Shown: positions 42,050 through 51,402, counted from the stretch's first letter. The stretch is 64,000 nt of DNA from Sphingopyxis chilensis (GCF_035930445.1 NZ_CP142394.1:1645501-1709500); one strand, 5' to 3'. Translations and numbers: made by a program. The notes: generated by a model not told the origin, from the letters alone.

Positions 42050-43075
42050 TCACGCCTTGCTTGGGATCGTTTCCTGCCGCTTCATCCATTCCTCCCGGTA
42101 CCAGGCGACAAAAGCGGGTATTCCGGTGGTGATCGGGGTGGTCGGGGCAAAGCCGAGATCGCGGCTGATATCGTCGATATCCGCGGCCGTCTGGTAGACG
42201 TCGCCGTCCTGCATCGGCAGCAGGTTGATCTCCGCCCTGCGACCGCATGCCATTTCGATCGCATGGATAAGTTCGGTGAGCTGTTCGGGGCGGTTATTCC
42301 CGATGTTGTACAGCCGGTGCGGCGTCGTAAAGCCACCCGGCTTCTCGCGCTGGTCGTCTTCGGGCGGGTGATCGAGTGCCAGGACGACGCCGTTGACGAT
42401 GTCGTCGATAAAGGTGAAATCGCGGAGCATGTCGCCGTGATTATAGACGTCGATCGGCCGGCCCTGGAGAACCGCTTCGGTGAATTTCCAGACCGCCATG
42501 TCGGGCCGCCCCCACGGGCCGTAAACCGTGAAAAAGCGAAGGCCGGTCTGGGGTATCCTGAAGAGATGCGCGTAGGTTTCGCTCATCAATTCGTCGGCCC
42601 GTTTCGTCGCCGCATATAACGAGATTGGCGTATCGGCGCGGTCGGCCACCCGAAAGGGCGCGTCGGCGCGCATGCCATAGACCGACGACGACGACGCATA
42701 AACCAGATGCGCGACCGAGCGGTGGCGCGCCAGCTCGAGAATGTTGACGTGCCCCGCGACATTCGAGTGAATGTAAGCGGCGGGGTTTTCGAGCGAATAG
42801 CGGACGCCGGGCTGCGCGCCGAGATGGACGATCCGGTCGATCCGGTGGCTGGAAAGCGCATCAGCGAGCGCGCCGGCATCGCCAAAATCGACATCGATAA
42901 AGGTGAAAAGCTCGCCATGGTTGGCGTTGAGGTGCGCGACGCGCGCATGTTTGAGCTCGACGGAGTAATAGGGCGTCAAATTGTCGATACCGACGACGGG
43001 TTCGCCGCGGTCGAGTAAAGCCGACGCGACGTGCATTCCGATGAAGCCGGCCGCGCCGGTGATAAGCGTCGTCAA
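42050..43075 (-). CDS. NAD-dependent epimerase, UDP-glucuronate 4-epimerase-like
   Basis: A protein of about 341 residues of the extended SDR type. NAD site: LITGAAGFIGMHVASAL. The active site has YASSSSVYGMRADAPF and the Tyr-x-x-x-Lys in SLYAATKRADELM. These and RPDMAVWKFTEAVLQGRPIDVYNHGDMLRDFTFIDDI match GalU-type UDP-glucuronate epimerases such as CapI/LspL. The start is TTG at 43075 with AAGGGG about six to nine bases upstream; the frame upstream has no family similarity. With Ugd at 28.5 kb it could make UDP-galacturonate. Confidence 0.88.
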   Translation of the reverse strand: MTTLITGAAGFIGMHVASALLDRGEPVVGIDNLTPYYSVELKHARVAHLNANHGELFTFIDVDFGDAGALADALSSHRIDRIVHLGAQPGVRYSLENPAAYIHSNVAGHVNILELARHRSVAHLVYASSSSVYGMRADAPFRVADRADTPISLYAATKRADELMSETYAHLFRIPQTGLRFFTVYGPWGRPDMAVWKFTEAVLQGRPIDVYNHGDMLRDFTFIDDIVNGVVLALDHPPEDDQREKPGGFTTPHRLYNIGNNRPEQLTELIHAIEMACGRRAEINLLPMQDGDVYQTAADIDDISRDLGFAPTTPITTGIPAFVAWYREEWMKRQETIPSKA

Positions 43076-43236
43076 ATCTCTTCCCCTTTTCGTCCGCCAG
43101 CCTTGGCAGTGCGTAGCAAGCCGATCGGTCGATTCACAGGCAAACGCGTCAGGCTGCATGCGATATTCGAGCCCGGGAGCACAAATTTCGCACGCGCTCT
43201 TACGGGTTTGTCGAAAAGCGGAAAATCATTGAAATT

Positions 43237-43312
43237 TGGTGAGCCCTGCTGGGTTCGAACCAGCGACCTACTGATTAAAAGTCAGTTGCTCTACCGACTG
43301 AGCTAAGGGCCC
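43237..43312 (-). tRNA. tRNA-Lys (UUU)
   Basis: On the minus strand a full cloverleaf runs from GGGCCCT (43312 down) to AGGGCTC plus A and an encoded CCA (43237). The D-arm holds AGCTCAGTCGGTAGAGCA, the anticodon loop is CTTTTAA with anticodon TTT, and the T-loop is TTCGAAC. The acceptor pairs fully, with one G-T pair. 76 bases including CCA. Confidence 0.96.
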
Positions 43313-43355
43313 ATCCGGCGCCGGGATCTTGCGGCGCGCGAAGTGAGCCGTCGCC

Positions 43356-43877
43356 CTAGTGCGCGGAGGCGCCCCGGTCAACCGGCTTCGGACGCGTCAG
43401 GCGTGCGGCGAGCTGGCGGATGCTCCGCCCGGTCAGCGGATGCTGCCATTCGGGGACGATCGCGCGGAGCGGGCCGAGCACAAACGCGCGGTTGGACATG
43501 GCGGGATGCGGAATCGTCAACGCCGCGTCAGACCAGACGCCCCCCGACCAGAGCAATATATCGAGATCAAGCGTGCGCGCGCTCCAGCGCTGGCCGGTGC
43601 GTCGGCCGAAGCTGGCCTCGATCTGCTGCAGCCGTTCGAGCATTTCGGGGGGACTGAGTTCCGAAGCGACGAGCGCGACGGCGTTTGCATAGCGCCGGCG
43701 CGACGGGCCGATCGGGTCGCTCGCGATGATCGGACTGGCGTCGACGGCCTCGATATCGTCGCTTTCGAGCGCGGCGAGCGCCGCCAGTAGCACCGCGCGC
43801 GGTTCGCCATAACGCGCATGGCGACGGTTCGACCCGAGCCCGATGGCATAAAGCGGAAGCGGCGTTGCGTTGCTCAT
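43356..43877 (-). CDS. folK: 2-amino-4-hydroxy-6-hydroxymethyldihydropteridine pyrophosphokinase
   Basis: A 173-residue HPPK, the folate-pathway enzyme that moves pyrophosphate from ATP to 6-hydroxymethyl-dihydropterin. The N-terminus has YAIGLGSNRRHARYG and the signature RWSARTLDLDILLWSG (about residue 93) holds the two Asp of the metal site; IPHPAMSNRAFVLGPL follows as in the family. The ATG at 43877 is used; upstream in-frame sequence runs into the divergent glycosylase gene. The length is near the normal 160-175. Confidence 0.93.
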   Translation of the reverse strand: MSNATPLPLYAIGLGSNRRHARYGEPRAVLLAALAALESDDIEAVDASPIIASDPIGPSRRRYANAVALVASELSPPEMLERLQQIEASFGRRTGQRWSARTLDLDILLWSGGVWSDAALTIPHPAMSNRAFVLGPLRAIVPEWQHPLTGRSIRQLAARLTRPKPVDRGASAH

Positions 43878-43900
43878 GACCTCGCGCCTATCGCAGACGC

Positions 43901-44590
43901 GTGGAAATTGACAGCCCATTGCCCGGAACCGAGCCGCCGCGCGATTGCCCGCGCTGCCCGCGGCTTGTCGCGCTGCGGCGCAAATGTCAGTCAGAGCATC
44001 CTGACTGGTGGAATGCGCCGGTCCACGCGTTCGGCGATCCCGATGCCTGGCTTGCATTCGCGGGGCTGGCGCCGGGCAAACATGGCGCGAACCGCACCGG
44101 GCGGCCATTCACCGGCGATTATGCGGGGGACCTCTTATTTGCGACGCTTGCCAAGTTCGGGCTGAGCCGGGGGCGATATGATGCGCGGCTTGACGATGGC
44201 CTGACGCTTGATGGCGCGATCATCGTCAACAGCGTGAAATGCCTGCCGCCCCAGAACAAGCCGACGCCGGTGGAAATCGCGAATTGCCGACCATTTTTCG
44301 AGACGCAACTGGCGGCCTTGCCACAGGTCCGCGTGATCATCGCGCTCGGACGGATCGCGCATGACGCGACATTACGTGCGGCCGGCGCGAGACTATCTGT
44401 TCATCGTTTCGGCCACGGAGCGGTACATCGGCTGCCCAACGGCCGGCATCTGATCGATAGCTATCATTGCTCGCGCTATAACACGAATACCGGCAGGCTG
44501 ACGCCCGATATGTTTGCCGATGTCTTTCGTACCGCGCTGGCGCTCAAGGGTCAGACGAGCGGGCCGAATTCCTCGACGAGACCGCGGTAA
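43901..44590 (+). CDS. Uracil-DNA glycosylase family 5 (UDGb)
   Basis: A 229-residue base-excision repair enzyme. N-terminal Cys residues in CPRCP and RKCQ are consistent with a 4Fe-4S cluster. The UDGb motif is FAGLAPGKHGANRTGRPFTG (about residues 52-71), with the second active-site motif near the C-terminus, DSYHCSRYNTNTGRL. UDGb removes uracil and deaminated bases. The start is GTG at 43901, divergent from folK with 23 bases between. Its last 40 bases overlap the 3' end of rppH on the opposite strand. Confidence 0.9.
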   Translation: MEIDSPLPGTEPPRDCPRCPRLVALRRKCQSEHPDWWNAPVHAFGDPDAWLAFAGLAPGKHGANRTGRPFTGDYAGDLLFATLAKFGLSRGRYDARLDDGLTLDGAIIVNSVKCLPPQNKPTPVEIANCRPFFETQLAALPQVRVIIALGRIAHDATLRAAGARLSVHRFGHGAVHRLPNGRHLIDSYHCSRYNTNTGRLTPDMFADVFRTALALKGQTSGPNSSTRPR

Positions 44591-45027
44591 AGCACGCGTT
44601 TGAATGGGACGATCAGTTTCTCGACCTCGTTGAGGTCCGCCCACTTCCATGCCCGGAACTCCTGATGCTTGGTGTGGATGTTGACGTCGCTGTCCTCGCC
44701 CATGAAGCGCATCAGGAACCAGTGCTGGCGCTGGCCGCGATATTTTCCGCCCCACATCTTGCCGATCAGATGGTCGGGCAGGTCGTAGAAATATTCCTCG
44801 CGGCTGCGCGCGATGATCTCGACGAGCCCGCCGTGGACGCCGGTTTCCTCGCCCAGCTCGCGGATGGCCGCCGTTTCGGCATCTTCGCCATCGTCGATGC
44901 CGCCCTGCGGCATTTGCCAGGCTTCGCTCGTCGTATCGAGTCGCTGGCCGACGAAGACGCGGCCGTCGCGGTTGGCGAGCATGACGCCGGCGCAAGGGCG
45001 GTAGGGGAGTTTGCTGTGATCGATCAT
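44551..45027 (-). CDS. rppH: RNA pyrophosphohydrolase (Nudix)
   Basis: A 158-residue Nudix enzyme that removes pyrophosphate from the 5' end of mRNA and so starts decay. The Nudix box GGIDDGEDAETAAIRELGEETGV (residues about 42-64, with R-E-L-x-E-E) is intact. The N-terminus YRPCAGVMLANRDGRVFVGQR and EAWQMPQGG are typical of RppH, and YDLPDHLIGKMWGGKYRGQ matches E. coli RppH-type segment. It overlaps the hydrolase gene upstream by four bases. Confidence 0.94.
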   Translation of the reverse strand: MIDHSKLPYRPCAGVMLANRDGRVFVGQRLDTTSEAWQMPQGGIDDGEDAETAAIRELGEETGVHGGLVEIIARSREEYFYDLPDHLIGKMWGGKYRGQRQHWFLMRFMGEDSDVNIHTKHQEFRAWKWADLNEVEKLIVPFKRVLYRGLVEEFGPLV

Positions 45028-45971
45028 GAAGCGCCGTTAGCTTCGGCGACGATCGCCTTCAATACGGTCAATGCCCCGCGAATATCTTCTTTCGCGCTCG
45101 GGATACCCTGCGAGAGGTTGATATAGCCGTGGATCGTTCCCTTTGCCTCGCGGTAGGTTGTCGGGACGCCGGCTTCGACCAGCTTCGCTGCATAGGCGCG
45201 GCCCTGATCGCGCAGCGGATCGAGCCCCGCGGTGATCAAGAGCGTCGGCGGCAGGCCTTCGGCCGGGAAATCGAGCGGCGAAGCGCGATAGTCGGCGGGG
45301 TCGGCGGCATAATGGTTGCCGAACCAGGTCATGCCGCCCTTGGTCAGCAAATGACCTTCGCCGAAATCGCGATAGCTCTGCCAGTCGTCGTGCGTCGTCA
45401 CGGCGGGATAGATGGGATGGATCGCGATGACGGGTTTCGAGGCGGGCTTGTCGCGCAGCGTCAGCGCGGTCGCGATCGTCAAATTGCCGCCGGCGCTTTC
45501 GCCCGAGAGCACGAGGCCGGTGCAGGGGATATTGTCGGCAACCCAGCGCGTCGCGGCTTCGCAATCCTCAGGTGCGGCGGGGAAGGGATGCTCGGGCGCG
45601 AGGCGGTAATCGACCGCGATCACCGGCATGTCGAGCAGGCGCGCGGCTTCCGCGCAATAGGGATCGTGGGTGTCGAGGTCGCCGATCACCCAGCCGCCGC
45701 CGTGATAGAAGACCATCACCGGTCCGGTTTCTCGGGTAGGGCGATCGTCGTAGATGCGGATGGCGATATCGCCCGCGGGGCCGGGAATCGTCCGATCCTC
45801 GACATGCGCGATGTCGCCGCGCGGGACGTCGGCGAGCTGGCCCATCACCCGGAACATCTCGCGCCCGCCTTCGGGCGGCATTTCCTCCATCTTCGGACCT
45901 TCCTGCGCGTTCAGAAAGGCAAGGAAGGCCGCCACATCGGGGCGCGTGTAAGGGGTGGTGCCGTCGGTCAT
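45024..45971 (-). CDS. Alpha/beta hydrolase, hormone-sensitive lipase family
   Basis: A 315-residue esterase/lipase. The HSL oxyanion motif HGGGWVIG (about residue 90), the nucleophile GESAGG with Ser near residue 163, the acid Asp in LITAGLDPLRDQG (about 258) and the His in GTIHGYINL (about 289) complete the triad. I see no signal peptide, so it is likely cytoplasmic. Substrate is unknown; these enzymes take short-chain esters. The start ATG at 45971 has no strong competitor. It leads into rppH with a four-base overlap. Confidence 0.9.
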   Translation of the reverse strand: MTDGTTPYTRPDVAAFLAFLNAQEGPKMEEMPPEGGREMFRVMGQLADVPRGDIAHVEDRTIPGPAGDIAIRIYDDRPTRETGPVMVFYHGGGWVIGDLDTHDPYCAEAARLLDMPVIAVDYRLAPEHPFPAAPEDCEAATRWVADNIPCTGLVLSGESAGGNLTIATALTLRDKPASKPVIAIHPIYPAVTTHDDWQSYRDFGEGHLLTKGGMTWFGNHYAADPADYRASPLDFPAEGLPPTLLITAGLDPLRDQGRAYAAKLVEAGVPTTYREAKGTIHGYINLSQGIPSAKEDIRGALTVLKAIVAEANGAS

Positions 45972-46155
45972 TCGCGTCTCTCCCTGATCGATATTTCCGC
46001 CATGCTATTCGGTATCGGCGGGCCAAATTCAATCCCGAAATGAAACCCACTTGCGCTTCGCCCTTTGCGGCGCACAATTTTTTCTCAATTGCGGCTTGGG
46101 GCGCAGAGGCCTACGCCCATGTCAGAGGTTCGCAAGATTTGAGGCAGAGGAAAAC

Positions 46156-48021
46156 ATGGCGACAGCGGTAGAGGACCGGGCCGACGGCGAGCGGCAGTCC
46201 CCCCTTTCGGATGCAGTGGTTGTTCGATTTGCCGGCGATAGCGGCGACGGGATGCAGCTGACCGGCGGTCAGTTCACCCTTTCGTCGGCGCTCGCGGGCA
46301 ACGACTTCGCGACCTTCCCTGATTTCCCGGCCGAGATCCGCGCGCCGCAAGGCACGTTGTTCGGCGTGTCGGCCTTCCAGATCAATTTCGGATCCTCGGC
46401 GATCGACACCGCGGGCGATGCGCCCGACGTGCTGGTTGCTATGAACCCCGCGGCGCTCAAGACCAATGTCCCGCAATTGAAGCAGGGCGGGCTGATCATC
46501 GCCGACGAGGGCGAGTTCAACGACCGCAATCTCGCCAAGGCGAAATATGAGGCGAACCCGCTCGACGACGGCAGCCTCGCCAAATGGCAGCTGCTCAAGC
46601 TCAACATCAGTCAGTTGACGATGGACGCGGTGAAGCCCTTCGGCCTCGGCAACAAGGAAGCGCTGCGCTGCAAGAATATGTGGACGCTGGGGCTCGCGCT
46701 CTGGATGTTCGACCGCGATCGCCAGCCGCTCATCGACTGGCTCAATGCGAAATTCGCGAAGGCGCCCGATCTCGCGGCGGCGAACGTCGCGGCGCTCAAC
46801 GCAGGGCACGCCTATGGTGAGACCGCCGAGCTCGCGGGTCCGCTCAAACAGCACCATGTCGATCCCGCGCCCGCGGCTCCGGGCCTCTATCGCACGCTGA
46901 CCGGCGCCGAGGGCATCGCGCTCGGGCTCGTCGCGGGGGCGCAGCTTGCAAAGCTGCCGATGTTCTTCGGTGGCTACCCGATCACGCCAGCGTCGGCGAT
47001 CCTCCACCACCTGTCGCGGCTCAAGGAATATGACGTCACGACCTTCCAGGCCGAGGACGAGATCGCGGCGATCTGCTCGGCGATCGGCGCGAGCTATGGC
47101 GGCTCGCTTGGCGTGACGTCGTCGTCAGGCCCCGGCATCGCATTGAAAGGCGAGGCGATGGGCCTCGCGATCATGACCGAGCTGCCGCTCATCATCGTCA
47201 ATTCGCAGCGCGGCGGCCCGTCGACCGGCCTGCCGACCAAGACCGAGCAGTCGGATCTCTATCAGGCGGTTTACGGCCGCAACGGCGACGCGCCGCTGCC
47301 CGTCATCGCGGCGCGCTCGCCCGGCGACGCGTTCGAATGCGCGATCGAGGCGGTCCGCATCGCGGTGCAATATATGACGCCGGTGATGCTGCTGACCGAC
47401 GGCTATATTGCCAACGCCGCCGAGCCGTGGGCGGTGCCCGACCTCACGACCTATGAGGCGTTCCCGGTCGAGTTCCTGACCGAAGTGCCCGAGGGCGGCT
47501 TCAAACCCTATGGCCGCGACGAAAAGCTCAAGCGCCCGTGGGTCAAGCCCGGCACGCCCGGCCTGCTCCACCGCATCGGCGGGATCGAGAAGGAAATCGA
47601 CACCGGGCATATCAATTACGAGGCGTCGAACCATCAGGCGATGACCGACATCCGCAAGGACAAGATCGATGGCATCAAGGTGCCCGATCAGGTGGTTGAA
47701 CTCGGTGCCGAGGGGGGGAGGCTCGCGGTCGTCGGCTGGGGATCGACCTTTGGCCCGGTCCATCAGGCTGTGCGCCGCCAGCGCGCCGAGGGGGCGGACG
47801 TCAGTCACGTCCATATCCGCCACATCTGGCCGTTGCCTGCCAATCTCGGCGAGCTGCTCAAGAGCTATGACAAGGTCATCGTGCCCGAAATGAACACCGG
47901 GCAATTGAAGACCGTGCTGCGCGACCAATATCTGGTCGATGCGAAGCCAGTGAACAAGGTGTCGGGCCAGCCCTTCACCATCGCCGAAATCGAAGCCGCC
48001 ATCGAGGAGGCACTCAAATGA
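46156..48021 (+). CDS. korA: 2-oxoacid:ferredoxin oxidoreductase alpha subunit (2-oxoglutarate type)
   Basis: A 621-residue subunit with fused gamma and alpha domains, the two-subunit arrangement. The N-terminal gamma domain has VVRFAGDSGDGMQLTGGQFT (about residue 24); the alpha domain has FFGGYPITPASAIL (about 272), FQAEDEIAAICSAIGASYGG and TSSSGPGIALKGEAMGLA. Substrate is likely 2-oxoglutarate by family, reducing ferredoxin and giving succinyl-CoA. The start at 46156 follows GAGG; the frame to 46051 is ignored. It overlaps korB by four bases. A 180-base non-coding region precedes it. Confidence 0.92.
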   Translation: MATAVEDRADGERQSPLSDAVVVRFAGDSGDGMQLTGGQFTLSSALAGNDFATFPDFPAEIRAPQGTLFGVSAFQINFGSSAIDTAGDAPDVLVAMNPAALKTNVPQLKQGGLIIADEGEFNDRNLAKAKYEANPLDDGSLAKWQLLKLNISQLTMDAVKPFGLGNKEALRCKNMWTLGLALWMFDRDRQPLIDWLNAKFAKAPDLAAANVAALNAGHAYGETAELAGPLKQHHVDPAPAAPGLYRTLTGAEGIALGLVAGAQLAKLPMFFGGYPITPASAILHHLSRLKEYDVTTFQAEDEIAAICSAIGASYGGSLGVTSSSGPGIALKGEAMGLAIMTELPLIIVNSQRGGPSTGLPTKTEQSDLYQAVYGRNGDAPLPVIAARSPGDAFECAIEAVRIAVQYMTPVMLLTDGYIANAAEPWAVPDLTTYEAFPVEFLTEVPEGGFKPYGRDEKLKRPWVKPGTPGLLHRIGGIEKEIDTGHINYEASNHQAMTDIRKDKIDGIKVPDQVVELGAEGGRLAVVGWGSTFGPVHQAVRRQRAEGADVSHVHIRHIWPLPANLGELLKSYDKVIVPEMNTGQLKTVLRDQYLVDAKPVNKVSGQPFTIAEIEAAIEEALK

Positions 48022-49055
48022 ACGAGATGACGACCATCGCGCGGACGACGACGCTGAAAGACTGGGAAACCGATCAGGAAGTGCGTTGGTGCCCCGGTTG
48101 CGGCGACTATGCGATCCTGAAAGCGGTGCAGCGCACCATGCCCGAAATCGGCACCGCGCCCGAGAATACGGTGTTCGTCAGCGGCATCGGCTGCTCGTCG
48201 CGCTTTCCCTATTATATGGAAACCTATGGCTTCCATACGATCCACGGCCGCGCCCCCGCATTCGCGACGGGGCTGAAGCTTGCCAATCCCGAGCTCGACA
48301 TCTGGATCGTCACTGGCGACGGCGACGGGCTGTCGATCGGCGGCAACCACACGATGCACCTGATCCGCCGCAATCTCGATTGCCAGATCATGCTGTTCAA
48401 CAACGAGATTTACGGGCTGACCAAGGGCCAATATTCGCCGACGAGCCGCGTTGGCACCACCAGCCCGTCGACGCCATATGGCTCGGTCGACCGCCCCGCG
48501 CAGCCCGCCGCGTTTGCGTTGGGTGCCGGATCGCGCTTCGTAGCGCGCGGCTTCGACGTGTCGAAGAAGCTGCCCGAGGTTTTGAAAGCGGCCCATGCCC
48601 ACAAGGGCGCGGCCTTTATAGAGATTTTCCAGAATTGTATCGTCTATAACAAAGACGTGTTCGAGGATTTTGCGGCGCCGAAGGGCGCCGAGGATCGCCA
48701 GCTCTGGCTCGAGAATGGCGAACCGATGCTCTATGCCAAAGGCACCAAGGGCATCGCGCTCGACGGCGAAGCGCTGCACCTCAAGACCGTCGATGTCGTC
48801 GATGGCGACTGGCAGTCCGCGGGCGTGATCGTCCATGACGTCACCAACCGCAGCGTCGCGCACATGCTAGTCGAAATGCGCTTTGGCGAATTCCCTATGG
48901 CGCTCGGGGTCCTCTACGATGACCCGCGCCCGACCTTCGAGGCCGATGTCGTCCGCCAAAACCAGGCGGCGGCCGAAGGCAAGAAGGCCGACCTGCAGGG
49001 TCTGCTCAAAAAGGGGCAGACCTGGACCGTGACAGAAAGCGGGCCGGAACTCTGA
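48018..49055 (+). CDS. korB: 2-oxoacid:ferredoxin oxidoreductase beta subunit
   Basis: A 345-residue TPP-binding subunit partnering KorA. The Fe-S/TPP N-terminus has EVRWCPGCGDYAILKAVQ (about residues 22-39). The TPP/Mg motif is TGDGDGLSIGGNHTMHLIRR to LFNNEIYGLTKGQ (about 95-137). FVSGIGCSSRFPYY is also typical. The pair allows low-potential ferredoxin to be used in place of, or beside, the NAD-linked dehydrogenase complex. Overlap of four bases with korA indicates coupled translation. Confidence 0.93.
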   Translation: MNEMTTIARTTTLKDWETDQEVRWCPGCGDYAILKAVQRTMPEIGTAPENTVFVSGIGCSSRFPYYMETYGFHTIHGRAPAFATGLKLANPELDIWIVTGDGDGLSIGGNHTMHLIRRNLDCQIMLFNNEIYGLTKGQYSPTSRVGTTSPSTPYGSVDRPAQPAAFALGAGSRFVARGFDVSKKLPEVLKAAHAHKGAAFIEIFQNCIVYNKDVFEDFAAPKGAEDRQLWLENGEPMLYAKGTKGIALDGEALHLKTVDVVDGDWQSAGVIVHDVTNRSVAHMLVEMRFGEFPMALGVLYDDPRPTFEADVVRQNQAAAEGKKADLQGLLKKGQTWTVTESGPEL

Positions 49056-49071
49056 TCATCCATTCCGCGAC

Positions 49072-50025
49072 ATGGATAATCTGACGCACAGCCTTGTCGG
49101 CGCACTTCTCGGGCAGATGGGGCTCAAGAAGAAGACCGGCCTCGCGATGCCGACGCTGATCATCGCGGCGAACCTGCCCGATATCGACGCCGGCTGCGCG
49201 ATTTACGGCATCGAGTCGCTATCGATGCGGCGCGGGATCACGCATGGGCCCATCGCGCTCGTCGTGCTGCCGATCCTCCTGTGGGCGCTTATGCTCGCTT
49301 TCGACCGCTGGCAGGAACGGCGTGGCAAGCGGCCGTCCGATCGATTGCCGATCGATAAGGGGTGGCTGCTCGCGCTCGCTTATATCGGCTGTCTCAGCCA
49401 TCCCGCGCTCGACTGGCTGAACAATTACGGCATCCGCCTGCTCGAACCGTTCAGCCATCGCTGGTTCTATGGCGACAGCATCTTCATCATCGACCTGTGG
49501 ATATGGGTCGCCCTCGCCGTGTCGGTCTGGCTGTCGCTCCGCCGTGAGCGACTTGCGACGGCCGACTGGCGGCGGCCCGCTTGGATCGGCTTTGCGGCGG
49601 TGTGCGCCTATATTTTCGCGAACGGCCTGATCACCGGCGCTGCCGAACGCATGGCCTCGATCGCGCTCGACGCGGGCGGCCGGAAAGGCGCGCTCGTCGT
49701 GGCCAGCCCGCCGCCACTGGCGTTCTGGAAACGCGACATCTTCTGGCGCACCGCCGATCGTTACGGCACCGCGAGTTTCGTGCCCGGCGTGGGCGGACAT
49801 GTCGATCTGACCGGCAGTCCGACGGGCATGGACGATTCGCGTCTCGCGACCTGGGTAAAGGCCGATCCCGCGGCGCGGGCCTTCCTCTTCTGGGCACGGA
49901 TGCCGGTCGCGCAAAAAGACGGGGACGCGATTCTGCTGCGCGACCAGCGCTTCATGCACCCCCTCGCGCAGGATCGTTTCCAAGTGCGGCTGACCGCGCC
50001 GGATACCGCCAGCGATCCCGAATGA
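49072..50025 (+). CDS. Inner-membrane metal-dependent hydrolase-like protein (YdjM/DUF457)
   Basis: A 317-residue membrane protein with about five hydrophobic segments. It opens MDNLTHSLVGALLGQMGLKK, with the HSLVG and LPDID motifs that hold His and Asp of the predicted metal site in this family; further His residues lie in GITHGP and CLSHPALDWLNNYG. Family members include YdjM and bacterial membrane-bound hydrolases whose substrates are not known. It starts 16 bases after korB, probably in the same unit, without an evident functional link. The C-terminal 100 residues are likely periplasmic. Confidence 0.85.
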   Translation: MDNLTHSLVGALLGQMGLKKKTGLAMPTLIIAANLPDIDAGCAIYGIESLSMRRGITHGPIALVVLPILLWALMLAFDRWQERRGKRPSDRLPIDKGWLLALAYIGCLSHPALDWLNNYGIRLLEPFSHRWFYGDSIFIIDLWIWVALAVSVWLSLRRERLATADWRRPAWIGFAAVCAYIFANGLITGAAERMASIALDAGGRKGALVVASPPPLAFWKRDIFWRTADRYGTASFVPGVGGHVDLTGSPTGMDDSRLATWVKADPAARAFLFWARMPVAQKDGDAILLRDQRFMHPLAQDRFQVRLTAPDTASDPE

Positions 50026-50102
50026 CAGCGCGCGCGTGACGTCATGGCGGTGCGCGCTTCAACCGATTGTCAGCGCGGTGTGTTTGGGGCAGGAAGGTGA
50101 CA

Positions 50103-51383
50103 ATGAACACGCATGTCAGCCCGCGCCGCGGTAAGGAACTGCTCCGCGCCGATCGCGCCTATCGCGCGGGCGGGGGCATGGCGCGGCTGATTGCCCTGGC
50201 GCCGGCGCGCCTTTTCCACCGCCTGCTCGACCGGATCGACGCGGGGCTGGCGCAGGGCACGATCGAGGGGCATCTGCCCGACGGCAGCGTGCGCTTGCTC
50301 GGCGGCCGCGGCAAGGGACCGGTGGCGGTCGTCCACCTCCACAATTGGGCGGCGCTGGCACGGCTTGCGCTGTCGGGGTCGGTCGGCTGGTATCGCGCGT
50401 TCGAGGCGCGCGAATGGTCGTCGCCAGATCCGGTGCCGCTGTTCGATCTGTTCATGCGCAATGGCGAGGCGCTGGGCAATGCCGGACGGGCTCGGGGGCC
50501 GTGGCGCTGGCTGAACCGCGCGATCCATTCGCTGAACCGCAACGACCGTCGAGGAGCCCGGCGAAACATCCATGCCCACTATGATTTGGGTAATGATTTC
50601 TATCGCTTGTGGCTCGATCATTCCATGAATTATTCGAGTGCGCTTTTCACCGATCCGGGGCAGTCGCTCGAAGATGCGCAGGCAACTAAAGTCGATGCGA
50701 TCCTCGACCGGCTCGACTTGCGTTCGGGAAGCCGGCTGCTCGAAATCGGCTGTGGGTGGGGCGCGCTCGCCGAACGCGCTGTCGATCGGCATGATGTACT
50801 TTACACCGGCATCACCCTGTCGCCGGCGCAGGCCGAAATCGCCGACGCGCGGCTGAACGCGGTCGATCTGTCGGGACGCTCGCGGATCGAGCTTTGCGAC
50901 TATCGCGACGTGCAGGGCCCCTATGATGCGATCGCGAGCGTCGAAATGGTCGAGGCGGTCGGCGAAGCCTATTGGCCGGCCTATCTCGACGCCATCGCCC
51001 GGCTGCTGCGTCCCGGCGGCAAGGCGGCGATCCAGTATATATCGATCAACGATGCGCTGTTCGAACGCTACGCGGCGAGCAGCGACTTCATCCAGGCTTA
51101 TATCTTCCCGGGCGGCTGCCTGATTTCCGAAAGCCGCTTTCGCGCGCTGGCGGAGGCGAGGGGGCTCGCATGGCGCGACGTGCGCCGTTTCGGCGGCGAT
51201 TACGCCGAGACGCTGCGCCAGTGGCGCGAACGCTTCGACGCAGCGGTCGCGGCCGATCAGCTTCCATCGGGTTTCGATGAGCGATTCATCCGGCTCTGGC
51301 GCTATTATCTGCAATATTGCGAAGGCGGCTTTCGTGGCGGCGGGATCGATGTCGCGCAAGTCACGCTCGAAAAGACGGCCTGA
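50103..51383 (+). CDS. cfa: Cyclopropane-fatty-acyl-phospholipid synthase family protein
   Basis: A 426-residue SAM-dependent methyltransferase that converts unsaturated phospholipid acyl chains to cyclopropane rings, at the membrane. The family block YDLGNDFYRLWLDHSMNYSS (about residue 160), the SAM motif LLEIGCGWGALAERAV (about 214), and the C-terminal HIGC-type block replaced by PGGCLISESRF (about 337) are seen. The ATG at 50103 is preceded by AGGAAGG; the frame to 50067 is rejected. Length near the typical 380-430. Confidence 0.9.
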   Translation: MNTHVSPRRGKELLRADRAYRAGGGMARLIALAPARLFHRLLDRIDAGLAQGTIEGHLPDGSVRLLGGRGKGPVAVVHLHNWAALARLALSGSVGWYRAFEAREWSSPDPVPLFDLFMRNGEALGNAGRARGPWRWLNRAIHSLNRNDRRGARRNIHAHYDLGNDFYRLWLDHSMNYSSALFTDPGQSLEDAQATKVDAILDRLDLRSGSRLLEIGCGWGALAERAVDRHDVLYTGITLSPAQAEIADARLNAVDLSGRSRIELCDYRDVQGPYDAIASVEMVEAVGEAYWPAYLDAIARLLRPGGKAAIQYISINDALFERYAASSDFIQAYIFPGGCLISESRFRALAEARGLAWRDVRRFGGDYAETLRQWRERFDAAVAADQLPSGFDERFIRLWRYYLQYCEGGFRGGGIDVAQVTLEKTA

Positions 51384-51402
51384 AAACAGGGGAGGAAGCG
51401 AA

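Noticed and set aside
42263..43018. Plus-strand open frames opposite the epimerase
   Set aside because: Shadows of the UDP-glucuronate epimerase-like gene, with no motif or ribosome site.
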